A stretch of 64,000 nucleotides of DNA. It comes from an uncultured Chlorobiaceae bacterium. Lineage in GTDB: Bacteria > Bacteroidota > Chlorobiia > Chlorobiales > Chlorobiaceae. Shown here in pieces: positions 1-9,330 of this stretch. Where the stretch lies: the NCBI GenBank assembly GCA_903822595.1, contig CAIJPS010000084.1, positions 54,385-118,384 on the forward strand, read 5' to 3'. The number at the start of each line of letters is the position of its first letter. The first letter of the stretch is position 1. Under the pieces are notes generated by a model that was given only the letters and a program-made list of their open reading frames with translations, did no database searches and was not told the origin of the DNA. Position numbers and translations under genes: made by a program.

Positions 1-862
1 GATGTATCGGTTTTGTATCACCAATACGTGTAATTTCCTTCTCTTCTATAGCCCGCAAAATTTTTGACTGCAGATTAAACGGCATATCTGCAATTTCATC
101 AAGAAAAAGTGTACCATCATCGCAAATTTCAAATAATCCTTTTTTATCAGAAATGGCTCCTGTAAATGATCCTTTTTTATGACCAAAAAACTCACTTTCA
201 ATTAAAGAATCAGGAATAGCACTACAATTAACGGCACCAAAATAATTGTTTTTTTTCTTACTCATATAATGAATAATTTTTGCAAAAATCTCTTTACCTG
301 TTCCGGATTCTCCAGTGATAAGCACACTAATATCTTCATATTCGGCGGCCTTTTTTGCCAGTTCGTAAATTTCAATAATTTTTGCACTTTTACCGATACA
401 GTGCCGTCCAATTTTTGACTCTATCTCATTTGTGATCAATGAGTACTTTTCTTCTATCTGTGCAAGTTTTTGTTGCATATGCAGATATTTCTGTGTGCGC
501 TCTATGGCAATCTGTATATCAATATATCTCAGCGGTTTACGCAAGTAGTCAAATGCTCCGAACCGTACCGATTGAATGACCGTATCCATGTCGCCATGTG
601 CTGAAACCATGATAACCTCTACATTCGGATAAAGCGATTTAACGTTTTTTAAAATATCAAGTCCATTGGCCCCGGGCAGACGCACATCAAGTATCAAGAG
701 ATCAATCTCATTCTTGCTTAAAATTGCATATCCGTCCTGTGTTGTATTTGCCGCAAATGGAACAAATCCTGAATTTTGCAAATAATCACTGATTTCATTG
801 GTAAAGTCAATTTCATCATCAAGTATCAGGACTTTGATTGGCATGATTGATTTTCTGTTCAT
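1..862 (-). CDS. Sigma-54-dependent response regulator (NtrC family), 3' part cut by window edge
   Basis: The frame reads leftward from an ATG at 862 (alternative ATG at 844) and is open to the window edge. The first ~120 residues form a receiver domain, with acidic pocket residues in ILDDE and the phospho-acceptor Asp in LLILDVRLPG, then a Lys in FDYLRKP. An AAA+ sigma-54 interaction domain follows, with Walker A GESGTGKE near 300-330 and the sigma-54 contact loop GSFTGA near 165-180 (a Ser variant of GAFTGA). The C-terminal DNA-binding domain is outside the window. Such proteins activate RNA polymerase-sigma54 by ATP hydrolysis after phosphorylation by a partner kinase. The upstream DNA holds only a decayed kinase remnant, so this regulator may be an orphan. 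Family assignment is firm; target genes are unknown. Confidence 0.93.
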   Translation of the reverse strand, partial: MNRKSIMPIKVLILDDEIDFTNEISDYLQNSGFVPFAANTTQDGYAILSKNEIDLLILDVRLPGANGLDILKNVKSLYPNVEVIMVSAHGDMDTVIQSVRFGAFDYLRKPLRYIDIQIAIERTQKYLHMQQKLAQIEEKYSLITNEIESKIGRHCIGKSAKIIEIYELAKKAAEYEDISVLITGESGTGKEIFAKIIHYMSKKKNNYFGAVNCSAIPDSLIESEFFGHKKGSFTGAISDKKGLFEICDDGTLFLDEIADMPFNLQSKILRAIEEKEITRIGDTKPIH

Positions 863-930
863 GAGTAATCGGTCATAACGGATGGATTATTGAGAAAATA
901 AGCGCCCTCCAGCGTACAAAGTAATCCGCT

Positions 931-1110
931 TTACGCTTTTTTGCAAAAACCTGAAGAGAACGAATGTTCTCCGGCATAGCATGTGCGCAACTGCATTGCA
1001 AAACAGTGATTGGTTGATATCTCATGTGCAGTGCCAGATGCCATTTCTCCAAGACTGATCAATTTTTTGGAATGAAACAATTCGCTTGCAATTTTACGCC
1101 GCAAAATAGC
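931..1110 (-). pseudogene. Decayed histidine kinase remnant (HisKA H-box)
   Basis: The leftward frame between a TGA at 1111-1113 and a TAA at 931-933 encodes a recognisable kinase dimerisation helix. It reads ...KKLISLGEMASGTAHEI, which matches the usual KLASLGEMAAGIAHEI H-box with the phospho-accepting His. Similarity breaks down right after the H-box, and no ATP-binding domain follows before the response regulator start. Upstream of the TGA the frame is quickly closed by another stop at 1141-1143. The position directly upstream of, and co-directional with, the response regulator suggests its former partner. What is seen is the motif and the stops; the former partnership is inference. Confidence 0.72.
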
Positions 1111-1113
1111 TCA

Positions 1114-1448
1114 AAAAATATCCAGTAACGCCTTCTGCACTTATTTGATTGTTCTTGTCGCTCTGCATGGCAGGAAGGAGGAGAGTTTTCGACAGGGGCA
1201 AGCGAGTTGAGCTGCCGAAACCAGGTTTACAAAACTTATCAACGGTAAGATAAGCAAAGAATGTGGACATACCACGCCGATTTCACATCAGCGCATTCAT
1301 TATCCAATGAGTATGCAATAACGCACCCATGCAATTTTGAGCAATGACTGGCAAAAGAATACCAAGACTGAACGCGCCATATAATCGGGCAAAAGGAAAG
1401 TAGTAGTCTTTTGCGATAAAGCAAACACAAGGAGCTAAACCCCTGATC
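1114..1448. other. Intergenic stretch, no gene recognised
   Basis: About 335 bases between the kinase remnant and sdhB. Two overlapping leftward frames (1239-1430 and 1283-1501) have no recognisable domain, and the second runs into sdhB in another frame. The stretch is probably eroded coding DNA plus the downstream end of the sdh operon. No clear terminator hairpin was seen. Confidence 0.4.
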
Positions 1449-2222
1449 CTACAGTGAATCCTTGATAATCTTCTCCTTATCCGCAAAGAGTTTGGCACCA
1501 AGAAACTCCCGGTTCATGCGGGCAATATTAACCACAGAAATTCCTTTTGGACATTCAGCCTCACAGGCATAGGTATTGCTGCAACTGCCGAAACCAAGCT
1601 CGTCCATAGAGGCTACCATCTTCTGCACCCGTTTGGCAGCTTCAACCCTTCCCTGGGGAAGAAGTGCAAGATGCGAAACCTTTGCGCCGACAAAAAGCAT
1701 GGCTGCAGCATTGGAACAGGCGGCCACGCAGGCACCACAACCGATGCAAGTTGCCGCATCAAAGGCGGCATCCGACTTCTCCTTTTGCACCGGAATCGTG
1801 TTGGCATCAGGCACCCCGCCGGTATTCACCGACACATAGCCACCAGCCTGTATGATTTTATCGAACGCGCTGCGATCGACAATAAGATCGCGGATGACGG
1901 GGAATGCTTTTGCCCGCCAGGGTTCAATGTGGATGGTCGGCCCTTCCCTGAACGAGCGCATATGAAGCTGACAGGTGGTCACGCCTTTGACCGGCCCGTG
2001 AGGACGTCCATTGATGTACAGACTGCATGTGCCACAAATACCCTCGCGGCAGTCATGATCAAAGGCGACAGGATCGCCACCGGTCATGATGAGCTTTTGA
2101 TTCAGAGTGTCAAGCATTTCAAAAAAAGAGCTGTCGGGCGAGATCCCCGAAACATCATAGGAGATCATCTCCCCTTTGGCCGTAGCGTTTTTCTGTCGCC
2201 AGATTTTCAGCGTAAAGTTCAT
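1449..2222 (-). CDS. sdhB: Succinate dehydrogenase/fumarate reductase iron-sulfur subunit
   Basis: A 257-residue electron-transfer subunit with all three cluster-binding motifs. The plant-type [2Fe-2S] ligands are in CREGICGTC (residues ~60-68). The [4Fe-4S] ligands are in [11 protein letters not shown] (~160). The [3Fe-4S] ligands include the CEAECPKG segment (~220). It passes electrons between the flavoprotein SdhA and the membrane cytochrome SdhC. ATG 2222 is chosen over a GTG at 2228 because AGGTG lies just upstream. It follows sdhA by 9 bases and is the last gene of a sdhC-sdhA-sdhB operon. In an organism fixing CO2 by the reductive TCA cycle the complex would work mainly as fumarate reductase; that direction is inferred, not visible. 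Confidence 0.95.
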   Translation of the reverse strand: MNFTLKIWRQKNATAKGEMISYDVSGISPDSSFFEMLDTLNQKLIMTGGDPVAFDHDCREGICGTCSLYINGRPHGPVKGVTTCQLHMRSFREGPTIHIEPWRAKAFPVIRDLIVDRSAFDKIIQAGGYVSVNTGGVPDANTIPVQKEKSDAAFDAATCIGCGACVAACSNAAAMLFVGAKVSHLALLPQGRVEAAKRVQKMVASMDELGFGSCSNTYACEAECPKGISVVNIARMNREFLGAKLFADKEKIIKDSL

Positions 2223-2231
2223 AATCACCTG

Positions 2232-4172
2232 TTATTTATAGCTCCGCTGTGAGAGCTTGATCTCATTGAATTGAAGTTCCTCACGATGCAACGCTGCTGC
2301 AACATCACGCCCCTTGTATTCCCATGCACCAACGAAAGCAAACCGCTCATCATTGCGCAATGCTTCGCCTTCACTGGTCTGATACTCCTCCCTGAAATGT
2401 CCCCCGCACGACTCCTTTCGTTGCTGGGCATCTCGCACCATGAGCTGGCCGAGTTCGATAAAATCGGCAACCCGGCATGCTTTTTCAAGTTCGGGATTGT
2501 ATTCGTCCAGTCCTCCAGGAATGCGCACCCCTTTGGAATATTCGTGGCGCAGTTCCGCAAGCTGATAGAGCGCTTCAGTAAGGCCTGCATCATTTCGCGC
2601 CATCCCGCAATATTCCCACATGATTTTGCCAAGACGACGATGGAAGTGATCGACCGACTCCTTGCCTGAACTGTTTTTGATCTGCTGCAGGCGATCGGTG
2701 ACTGCTTGCGCCGCAACGTTAAATTCGGCAGAGGCTATATCGAACCGGGGGGTATGAATTTCAGCAGCAAGATAGTTTCCGATCGTATAGGGAAGCACAA
2801 AATAGCCGTCAGCAAGACCCTGCATAAGTGCTGAAGCGCCGAGACGGTTTGCGCCATGGTCAGAAAAATTGCATTCACCAATAGCATAGAGACCAGGAAT
2901 GGTCGTCATCAGTTCATAATCAACCCAGAGGCCTCCCATGGTATAATGGACTGCCGGATAGATCATCATCGGCATTTCATAGGGACTTTGCGCGACTATC
3001 TGTTCGTACATCTGGAAAAGGTTGCCATAAAGGGAATCAATAGCATCATGTCCCTTGCGTTTGATCGCATCAGCAAAGTCAAGAAAAACTGCCATCCCGG
3101 TGGAGCCGACACCGAAACCAGCATCACATCGCTCCTTGGCCGCCCTTGAAGCCACATCCCTCGGCACCAGATTTCCGAAAGCCGGATAGCGACGCTCCAG
3201 GTAGTAATCACGGTCAGCTTCTGCAATATCGGAAGGTTTGATCGATTTGTTTCTCAGTTTTTCGACATCTTTAATCTTGGCCGGAACCCATATCCTGCCA
3301 TCATTCCGCAAGCTTTCACTCATCAGCGTAAGCTTGGACTGTGAATCACCATGCACCGGAATACAGGTTGGGTGAATCTGGGTAAATGAAGGGTTGGCAA
3401 ACATTGCTCCCCTCTTGTATGCGCTCCATGCCGGTGTCACATTAGAGCCCATAGCATTGGTGGACAGGAAAAATACATTCCCATATCCACCACTTGCCAG
3501 TACAACAGCATGAGCTGCATGACGCTCTATCTGGCCGGTAACCAGGTTTCTGGCAATGATACCTCGAGCCTTTCCATCAACAAGCACGGTATCGAGCACA
3601 TCGCGACGATTGAAAAGGGTGACATTGCCTGCGGCAATCTGACGGCTTAATGCCCCGTAAGCACCAATCAAAAGCTGCTGTCCTGTCTGGCCCCTTGCAT
3701 AGAAGGTCCTTGATACCTGTGCCCCACCGAACGAACGGTTGGTAAGCAGGCCACCGTACTCTCTGGCAAACGGGACACCTTGCGCAACACAAAGGTCAAT
3801 AATCTCATTACTGACTTGAGCCAGCCGATAAACGTTGGCTTCACGTGCCCGGTAATCTCCACCTTTGATGGTATCGTAAAAGAGCCGAAAAGCACTGTCA
3901 CCATCGTTTGGATAATTTTTTGCGGCATTGATTCCACCCTGCGCAGCAATACTGTGGGCGCGACGAGGCGTATCCTGATAGCAGAATACCTTTACATTGT
4001 AACCGAGCTCTCCAAGTGACGCCGCCGCCGAGGCTCCGGCAAGACCGGTGCCAATGACAATGATGTCAAGTTTGCGTTTGTTGTTGGGGTTTACCAGTTT
4101 GCAGCTCGATTTGTAGGCAGTCCATTTTTCAGCCACCGGCCCTTCAGGGATTCTGGCGTTGAGGCGTGTCAT
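2232..4172 (-). CDS. sdhA: Succinate dehydrogenase/fumarate reductase flavoprotein subunit
   Basis: A 646-residue flavoprotein. The N-terminal dinucleotide-binding motif is [12 protein letters not shown] (~residue 40). The covalent-FAD His lies in the [13 protein letters not shown] stretch. The substrate region includes HPTCIP, and the C-terminal half has the GLYAIGECN and GANRLGA motifs. It interconverts succinate and fumarate with FAD. The frame is open a further 36 codons upstream, but the ATG at 4172 fits the family N-terminus and leaves a 58-base gap to sdhC. The length matches the Bacteroidetes/Chlorobi and Bacillus-type enzymes with a single cytochrome b subunit rather than the E. coli SdhCD type. 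Confidence 0.96.
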   Translation of the reverse strand: MTRLNARIPEGPVAEKWTAYKSSCKLVNPNNKRKLDIIVIGTGLAGASAAASLGELGYNVKVFCYQDTPRRAHSIAAQGGINAAKNYPNDGDSAFRLFYDTIKGGDYRAREANVYRLAQVSNEIIDLCVAQGVPFAREYGGLLTNRSFGGAQVSRTFYARGQTGQQLLIGAYGALSRQIAAGNVTLFNRRDVLDTVLVDGKARGIIARNLVTGQIERHAAHAVVLASGGYGNVFFLSTNAMGSNVTPAWSAYKRGAMFANPSFTQIHPTCIPVHGDSQSKLTLMSESLRNDGRIWVPAKIKDVEKLRNKSIKPSDIAEADRDYYLERRYPAFGNLVPRDVASRAAKERCDAGFGVGSTGMAVFLDFADAIKRKGHDAIDSLYGNLFQMYEQIVAQSPYEMPMMIYPAVHYTMGGLWVDYELMTTIPGLYAIGECNFSDHGANRLGASALMQGLADGYFVLPYTIGNYLAAEIHTPRFDIASAEFNVAAQAVTDRLQQIKNSSGKESVDHFHRRLGKIMWEYCGMARNDAGLTEALYQLAELRHEYSKGVRIPGGLDEYNPELEKACRVADFIELGQLMVRDAQQRKESCGGHFREEYQTSEGEALRNDERFAFVGAWEYKGRDVAAALHREELQFNEIKLSQRSYK

Positions 4173-4230
4173 TGAAAAGTGTTGTGAGTGTTGTTTTCGG
4201 TAAAAAACACAGTCGTTGTCGATTATTAAA

Positions 4231-4893
4231 TTATTTGAAAAAATAGAGATAAATCGGTACCAAGCTGAATCCTGCGGCAATAAGAACCGAGTAGGCTGAA
4301 CCGAGCATCTTTACGGTATCCGTATACTTGCTGTGGTTCCAGCCAAGGGTCTGAAAAGCCGACTGAATAGCATGATTCAGATGAATACCGAGAAAGATAA
4401 AGAACACAATATAGAGGAGTGAATATAAGGGGGATGAAAACAAAAGCAGGGTGCGATGATAGAAGTCGTGGGTTGCTATTCCGGGTGGTGGCAATACAAG
4501 ACCAATCTTGATAAAGTAAAAGTCAATAAAATGGAGGACAAGGAAGATGAAAACAATGATACCGGTATGAAACATGTACTTCGAAAAGAAGGAGGTTTCA
4601 GAACTGTTGCTGCATGCGTATGCAGTTGGCCGTGCTGCCCGATTCTGACCGGAGACCACCAGTCCGAAAAGGATATGGAGCAAAAAACCGGCAAAGAGGA
4701 CGATCTCAAAGACTTTGATAAGAGCATTGGTACCCATGAAGGTTGCTGCTTCCGAGAACATACGGCCCCCATCATCTTTCAACAACATCAGATTGATGCC
4801 GAGATGCACACATAAAAATGTAACCAGAAAAAGTCCGGCAAGCGCCATAAGTACCTTTCTGGTAATGGACGAATACAAAAGCATGATATTCAT
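4231..4893 (-). CDS. sdhC: Succinate dehydrogenase/fumarate reductase cytochrome b subunit (b558 type)
   Basis: A 220-residue membrane protein with about five hydrophobic helices. Conserved His residues sit in [27 protein letters not shown] and IHLNHAIQ and are candidates for the two haem b ligands. It anchors SdhAB and exchanges electrons with menaquinone in the family. The start is set at ATG 4893 because the frame before it (to 4986) is polar and unlike the family. It is the first gene of the sdhCAB operon. The single large subunit supports the type-B (di-haem) architecture. Confidence 0.92.
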   Translation of the reverse strand: MNIMLLYSSITRKVLMALAGLFLVTFLCVHLGINLMLLKDDGGRMFSEAATFMGTNALIKVFEIVLFAGFLLHILFGLVVSGQNRAARPTAYACSNSSETSFFSKYMFHTGIIVFIFLVLHFIDFYFIKIGLVLPPPGIATHDFYHRTLLLFSSPLYSLLYIVFFIFLGIHLNHAIQSAFQTLGWNHSKYTDTVKMLGSAYSVLIAAGFSLVPIYLYFFK

Positions 4894-4995
4894 ACTATGG
4901 TTATTTCGATGGGAAAGAACTGCGGGATTATCTCCTGAGGCCTCTAAGGTAAGTTGCTCTTTTATAACTTCCAATAAAAAAATCACGCACTATCC

Positions 4996-5640
4996 TCACC
5001 CGTCAATAAAAGCAACCGCTCTGACGGGTGAGGCTTCAGCCCCGACAATCTTGAGTGGAAAACCGTAAAAAATGAAAGGAGAATGCAATAGAACGGGCGG
5101 ACAGACAAGATTTTCGATGATAAGGATTTCTTTTTGCAGTAAAATCCTGTGAACAGGATAATCAGCAGATTCAGGTGCATCGACAGAAATCATGTCAACA
5201 CCTACTCCTTTAAGATGAAAACCGGTCAGCCAAAGAGCGGCATCAGAGGAGAGCAGAGGGTAGCCTGCAAAATAGTCTGCTGAGCCCCAGTGTTGGCTCC
5301 ACCCTGAGCAGAGCAGCAGAAATTCACTCTTCTGGATGATAGCCCGGAATGGATGAAGCATCTCAACCGTAATCACCCCCCCGGTCAGACCCTGCAGATC
5401 AATCGCGACACCCTTTCCGGCAAACCGCTCAACCGTGAACGCATCAAGCGAGCTGCCTGCCGGAAGGATGTGCGAAGGAAGATCGACATGGGTGCCGGTA
5501 TGGGAGGAGATGGTCATAAGCTGCTCGGCAAAACCCTGCTCCCCAATTGATGCAAGAGAGCGAAAGATCGGAGCGGGAGTGCCGGGATAACAGGGCATTG
5601 CGGCCTCAATGGTATGACTCAGATCAACAAACCGCATCAC
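4996..5640 (-). CDS. Cyclase-family metal-dependent hydrolase (kynurenine formamidase-like)
   Basis: A 214-residue protein of the cyclase family (PF04199). The signature HTGTHVDLPSH (residues ~47-57) supplies metal ligands. The N-terminal LSHTI..AMPCYPG is typical. Members hydrolyse N-formylkynurenine or act in other amide or lactone reactions; no tryptophan catabolism genes are nearby, so the substrate is not known. Its start overlaps the stop of the upstream alpha/beta hydrolase by 4 bases, so the two are probably translationally coupled. Confidence 0.85.
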   Translation of the reverse strand: MMRFVDLSHTIEAAMPCYPGTPAPIFRSLASIGEQGFAEQLMTISSHTGTHVDLPSHILPAGSSLDAFTVERFAGKGVAIDLQGLTGGVITVEMLHPFRAIIQKSEFLLLCSGWSQHWGSADYFAGYPLLSSDAALWLTGFHLKGVGVDMISVDAPESADYPVHRILLQKEILIIENLVCPPVLLHSPFIFYGFPLKIVGAEASPVRAVAFIDG

Positions 5641-6443
5641 TTGTGTACCTTTTTTCGCTTAATCCGGCTGATGACATAGTCGAGAATCGCCTGCACTGCT
5701 TTTTCCTTTTCGCAATCGCAAAAGAGCTGGTGGCCGGAACGCTCCAGCCATAAAATCGACTTTTCTGAGGGAGGTGTCGCAATCCTGTTGTACAGTATCA
5801 TTGCACTTTCAGGACGCACGGTACGCTCCTTGCGATTGTGTATGATCAGAACGGGTATCGTAATGCGGCCAAGCAGTGGCGTGCTTTTTTTGATCAGGTC
5901 GAAAAAAGAGATGATCGCGTCTGTCGGTACCCACGAATAATGAGGAGTGCAGGTTTTGCATTCCGCTTCGGCAAAATCACTCTTCAACTCCCAATTCTTT
6001 ATGATTCTGCCAAGAAGTGGCGCAGCAAAATGGAGCGGACGGCCTGGAGCAAGTACCGAAACAAGTTTGATTGCCGGTGTGGCCAGCACCAGGGAATCAA
6101 CCTTCTCCCGATACCTGACGGCGAGGTTCATAGAGAGAAGAGCGCCCATACTGTGACCGATCACAATAATCTGCTCAGCCTCAAGGTTCAACGCGAGAAG
6201 CGCCTGTTCGGCATCCGCCATCCACGCCTCCCATCTCACACCACGGAGCGCCTCCGGCGATGAGGCGCCATGGCCTGCAAGCAGAGGCTGCGCAACCGGA
6301 ATGCCAAGCTCTTTGAGGGATGTGTACAACAATTTCACACTATCAAGCGTCGCCGTAAAACCGTGAATGATCAGAACGCCGAAAGGGTTCCGCACCTTAT
6401 GTTGTAACTCCATAATCGACTCTGATACAATCTGACGCTCCAT
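5637..6443 (-). CDS. Alpha/beta hydrolase (carboxylesterase / monoacylglycerol lipase-like)
   Basis: A 268-residue serine hydrolase. It has an oxyanion-hole region LIIHGFTAT near residue 25, a nucleophile elbow GHSMGA (~residue 97), a late Asp/Glu candidate, and a C-terminal His in RSGHQLF. The layout matches bacterial carboxylesterases of the Est30 / thermophilic monoacylglycerol lipase type. No signal peptide is visible, so it is probably cytosolic. It is first of a two-gene unit, overlapping the cyclase-family gene by 4 bases. The natural substrate cannot be told. Confidence 0.85.
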   Translation of the reverse strand: MERQIVSESIMELQHKVRNPFGVLIIHGFTATLDSVKLLYTSLKELGIPVAQPLLAGHGASSPEALRGVRWEAWMADAEQALLALNLEAEQIIVIGHSMGALLSMNLAVRYREKVDSLVLATPAIKLVSVLAPGRPLHFAAPLLGRIIKNWELKSDFAEAECKTCTPHYSWVPTDAIISFFDLIKKSTPLLGRITIPVLIIHNRKERTVRPESAMILYNRIATPPSEKSILWLERSGHQLFCDCEKEKAVQAILDYVISRIKRKKVHK

Positions 6444-6512
6444 ATATCAAACCACAAAGGGTTAAACCACTTCTAATATAATGGGGTATAGGGAAAATTC
6501 CCTTGAATTGGC

Positions 6513-6528
6513 TACTTTTTAAAAAGTA
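6513..6528. promoter_or_regulatory. Perfect 16-bp palindrome upstream of the RlpA-like gene
   Basis: TACTTTTTAAAAAGTA is its own reverse complement and lies 22 bases before the start of the lipoprotein gene, in the divergent spacer between two transcription units. A second, interrupted palindrome (AGGGAA-aa-TTCCCT) lies at about 6490-6503. These could be operator half-sites, or chance in AT-rich DNA. Function is unproven. Confidence 0.3.
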
Positions 6529-6550
6529 ATCCAGGTAAAAAACTGAACCG

Positions 6551-7111
6551 ATGCGAAAGATCTATTTCATCTGGGGACTCCTTCTGCCCCTTGCGCTCAG
6601 TTCGTGTTCATCAACACGCGCCACCTTTTCAAGACATGACATCAAAGCCATTTCACCGGAAGAAGCTTACCGGCTCGGAAAAATCAAGAACACCCCCTAT
6701 ATCATCAACGGCAGGGTCTATGTACCCATGAGTTACGAAGAGGCTGCATCTTATCAGGAGACCGGAACAGCATCCTGGTACGGAAAGGAAACTCTTGACC
6801 AGCATAACGGTCAGTTGACCGCTTACGGAGAAACGTTTGACCCGTCCAGTCCGAGTGCCGCGCACAAATATCTCCCGCTGCCAGCTCTTGTACGCGTGAC
6901 CAATCTGGAAACGTTTGCATCAATTATTGTCAGGGTCAACGACCGCGGGCCGTTTGTTGACGACAGGGTTATCGATCTGAGCGCAGAAGCGGCCAAGAGA
7001 CTGGGATTTTACGAAAAGGGGACGGCGAGAGTCAAGGTCGAGGTTGTCTCCCAAAACAACTCAACCATGCCGGTTATGATGCCGCTCAAGCTTCATCAGC
7101 AAGGTTCATAA
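6551..7111 (+). CDS. rlpA: RlpA-family septal ring / lytic transglycosylase-like lipoprotein
   Basis: A 186-residue protein with an N-terminal signal and lipobox ending LSSC (Cys near residue 19), so it is probably a lipoprotein. The double-psi beta-barrel of RlpA follows. It shows TASWYG at ~residue 74, the TAxGExFDP stretch, AAHKYLPLP and the family hallmark VRVNDRGPF with RVIDLS after it. Well-studied members cleave peptidoglycan glycan strands lacking stem peptides. The protein lacks a C-terminal SPOR domain and ends soon after the barrel. It stands alone, divergent from the hydrolase pair. Confidence 0.88.
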   Translation: MRKIYFIWGLLLPLALSSCSSTRATFSRHDIKAISPEEAYRLGKIKNTPYIINGRVYVPMSYEEAASYQETGTASWYGKETLDQHNGQLTAYGETFDPSSPSAAHKYLPLPALVRVTNLETFASIIVRVNDRGPFVDDRVIDLSAEAAKRLGFYEKGTARVKVEVVSQNNSTMPVMMPLKLHQQGS

Positions 7112-7232
7112 AGTCCACCCAGCCAATGTTGTATAACGGAGGGCGTCCCTGCAAAAGTACGATAACAAGAGCAGGAACAATCAGATAGATAGGGCTTGCC
7201 AATAATTCACCAAAACACGATTATTTGCTTCC

Positions 7233-8075
7233 TCATGGCAACGCCCTGTTGGATGTAAACCTTTTGCGACCCACTACGACGAGAAGCGCCACTACCCATG
7301 TCAAGAGCACAACCAAAGCAAGCGGTCTGGTACTGCCTGCCGCTTCAGGGCTGATCACCAAGGCGCCAGACCAGGTATTGACGGCAGCATGAAAGAGCAT
7401 GACCAGTAACAGGCTCTCTCCAGAGCCGTGATATACCCACGTAATCAGGATGCACAGGGGCATTGTCAGCAAGGCAAAGAGCCAAAAAGGCAGACTATGC
7501 TGAGCCGAAGCAGAAATGAAGAAGAGCGGCAAATGCCACACCGTCCAGATGACACCCAGAATAAGGCTCTCCCATGGTGGGCTGAACCGTGCCTCAAGTG
7601 CCGGAAGAACAACTCCCCGCCAACCGAACTCTTCGCCCAGCGGCCCACCAATCAAAAAAACGAGTACGATGTTGACCGCTACAATTAACCAGCGAGCGCC
7701 AAATGGAACATAGTCGGGCACGGTGCCACCCAATACGATGTGCCCACCCATAGCCAGCAACATCACCATCGCCGGTCCAAGAATGGCAAGCAGATACCAG
7801 ATTGGAGAAACGCGCCATACCAATGCCCGACCAAGCAACTGACGCAGCTCAGTTCCGCCAGCGTATCTCCAGGTTAACAACAGAGCAACAACGCTCGGCG
7901 CAAAACCTCCCAACGTGATAAAAACAAAGGACGGCACCGGCAGCGAGAGCCGCAGATACTCCGCAATCAACAGCGGCAACCAGATAAGCCATGCGCCGCC
8001 AAAGGTTGCCAGCAAATATAAGGGGAGTGGAATACAAATTACCGAGTGTGTAGTGCGAGAATGTGCTGGATGCAT
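7233..8075 (-). CDS. CPBP-family intramembrane metalloprotease (CAAX protease / Abi)
   Basis: A 280-residue membrane protein with about eight hydrophobic segments. It has the family motifs in order: GEEFGWRG (EExxxR), then WHLPLF, then the late HAAVNTWS (HxxxN). These supply the glutamate/His active site of Rce1-type proteases. The frame is open to a GTG at 8129. ATG 8075 is preferred because it is followed by a plausible N-terminus and has a purine-rich GAGG upstream, though the spacing is short. The GTG start would lie inside the remnant of a PIN toxin gene, in another frame. Function in this organism is unknown; some family members process peptides or immunity proteins. Confidence 0.82.
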   Translation of the reverse strand: MHPAHSRTTHSVICIPLPLYLLATFGGAWLIWLPLLIAEYLRLSLPVPSFVFITLGGFAPSVVALLLTWRYAGGTELRQLLGRALVWRVSPIWYLLAILGPAMVMLLAMGGHIVLGGTVPDYVPFGARWLIVAVNIVLVFLIGGPLGEEFGWRGVVLPALEARFSPPWESLILGVIWTVWHLPLFFISASAQHSLPFWLFALLTMPLCILITWVYHGSGESLLLVMLFHAAVNTWSGALVISPEAAGSTRPLALVVLLTWVVALLVVVGRKRFTSNRALP

Positions 8076-8103
8076 GGAACCTCGTTCATCGTTGATGGTC
8101 ACG

Positions 8104-8190
8104 TTATGACAACCGTTCCCTTCCTTCACGGATAAAATCTACAATCTCCTTTGACCAAATCAGATAGTGTGTATCAAGTAATATCTTCAT
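8104..8190 (-). pseudogene. PIN-domain (VapC-type) toxin remnant
   Basis: The ATG at 8190 overlaps the antitoxin stop as ATGA, the usual coupling of Phd/VapB with PIN toxins. The 28-codon frame starts MKILLDTHYLIW, the classical PIN beta-1 strand with its first catalytic Asp, and then jumps to SKEIVDFIREGRE and a TAA. A normal PIN toxin is ~125-140 residues with three to four acidic residues; here only the first survives. An internal deletion of the piece after LIW plus loss of the rest is the simplest reading. It cannot be an active RNase. Confidence 0.75.
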
Positions 8191-8426
8191 GAATTCAAGA
8201 ATTCCACGTTCGACATTTTCCAATCGTCCCGGAACTCAACTTGTACCTTTCCGGCCAAGAAACCCAGTTTTCTCTCTTTGATTCTTTTGTACTCAGCAAT
8301 TGGAACAATGACCGCGATCGTATGTCGCGTGCGACCAAACGAAATACCGATTTCATTTCCTGATTCGACTTCCTTCAGGAGTGATGAGAGATTTGACCGT
8401 ACTTCGGCGACAGGTACTGTTTTCAT
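8187..8426 (-). CDS. Type II antitoxin, Phd/YefM family
   Basis: A 79-residue protein starting MKTVPVAEVRSNLSSLLKEV. This is the typical N-terminal DNA-binding/dimerisation fold of Phd/YefM antitoxins, with ISFGRTRHTIAVIVPI as the following strand-turn and a charged C-terminal tail that would wrap the toxin. ATG 8426 is chosen because the eight codons before it are not family-like. The cognate PIN toxin directly downstream is reduced to 28 codons, so the antitoxin survives alone. Confidence 0.85.
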   Translation of the reverse strand: MKTVPVAEVRSNLSSLLKEVESGNEIGISFGRTRHTIAVIVPIAEYKRIKERKLGFLAGKVQVEFRDDWKMSNVEFLNS

Positions 8427-8450
8427 ATTCCGAATATAGATTGAACACAT

Positions 8451-8928
8451 GAAGAACTACAACGACAAATCGTCGGGACAAAAAAACGCTATTTGTAGCT
8501 ATTGTAACAACGTAGAAAAATACCCACAGTTACTTTCGACGAATGAAATTCAAAGAGATCTTACCCTTCCCAGGGGTTCCGTCTAACCCGCAAAAAGTCC
8601 TCCAGTTAAAAAAGAGCAAAAGAACCTCGATCGCTCTTATTTCGTAATACATTAACGCTTAAACAGTGCTTGCCTTGTCAAAAACAATTTACTTCGCAGT
8701 ATAACAAACAATCTCAGCCGATCAAAACACATCTGCCCGAAACAGACCAAAGCGGCCTCCCCCCGTGAAAACCGTTGACACAAGATGTTAACATCCTTCG
8801 TCAACTGATACCCGTTGGTGCGATTCCGGAGCGATGCTGCATGACAAATCGTCTAACTGACGACTGGTGCCTGTGTGAATTCAGCACGCAGTAAGCCTGT
8901 CCGAGTTGATTGAGCCGTAAAGCGTGCG
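8451..8928. other. Intergenic stretch in the accessory islet, nothing recognised
   Basis: About 480 bases without a supportable gene. A 34-codon frame starts near 8543 on the plus strand but matches nothing I know. The stretch lies between two broken gene cassettes and is probably debris of earlier insertions. Confidence 0.4.
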
Positions 8929-9216
8929 CTACAAAACTTGAGAGACAATCATAACGAGTGGCCTAATATGCCAAGCTGTATGCTCGTGGAAAACAGTGCC
9001 TGTTACGATTACACTTCTTCCTGCTTTTGCTTTTAATGTACGACCGATTCTTTCTGAGTTTGAATACAATTGAATTTCTGAAATGTCGGTTTCATCACAG
9101 TTTATTTCATTTTCTTGGTCAGCTTTGATTCCCACAGCTACAAAATAGAGGAACTGTGAACTTGCTATATTTCGTGTACGGCACACCGTCGCAGGTTTCG
9201 ATCCCCATTCGTTCAC
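8929..9216 (-). pseudogene. DUF4431-like C-terminal fragment
   Basis: A leftward frame of 95 codons. Its last ~40 residues (GRSVIVTGTVFHEHTAWHI) resemble the C-terminal domain of DUF4431 proteins, which end in a VTGTLFHAHTGHHH-like strand. The N-terminal part does not look like the family, the only start is a GTG, and no signal peptide is visible although family members are usually exported. I read it as a truncated copy; a short divergent protein is possible. Function is unknown. Confidence 0.4.
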
Positions 9217-9330
9217 AAAGATATTCGGGGAGACTTCCGATTGATTTAATATCGAGTGGCATTGTCATTTTTTAATACCTGACAAAAAGTTATGCCAAGC
9301 TAATCGGCTGCAAGGGATGGGCAGGAGTTA

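Noticed and set aside
1239..1501. Two leftward frames (63 and 72 codons) before sdhB
   Set aside because: No domain, no ribosome-binding site, overlap with sdhB in another frame.
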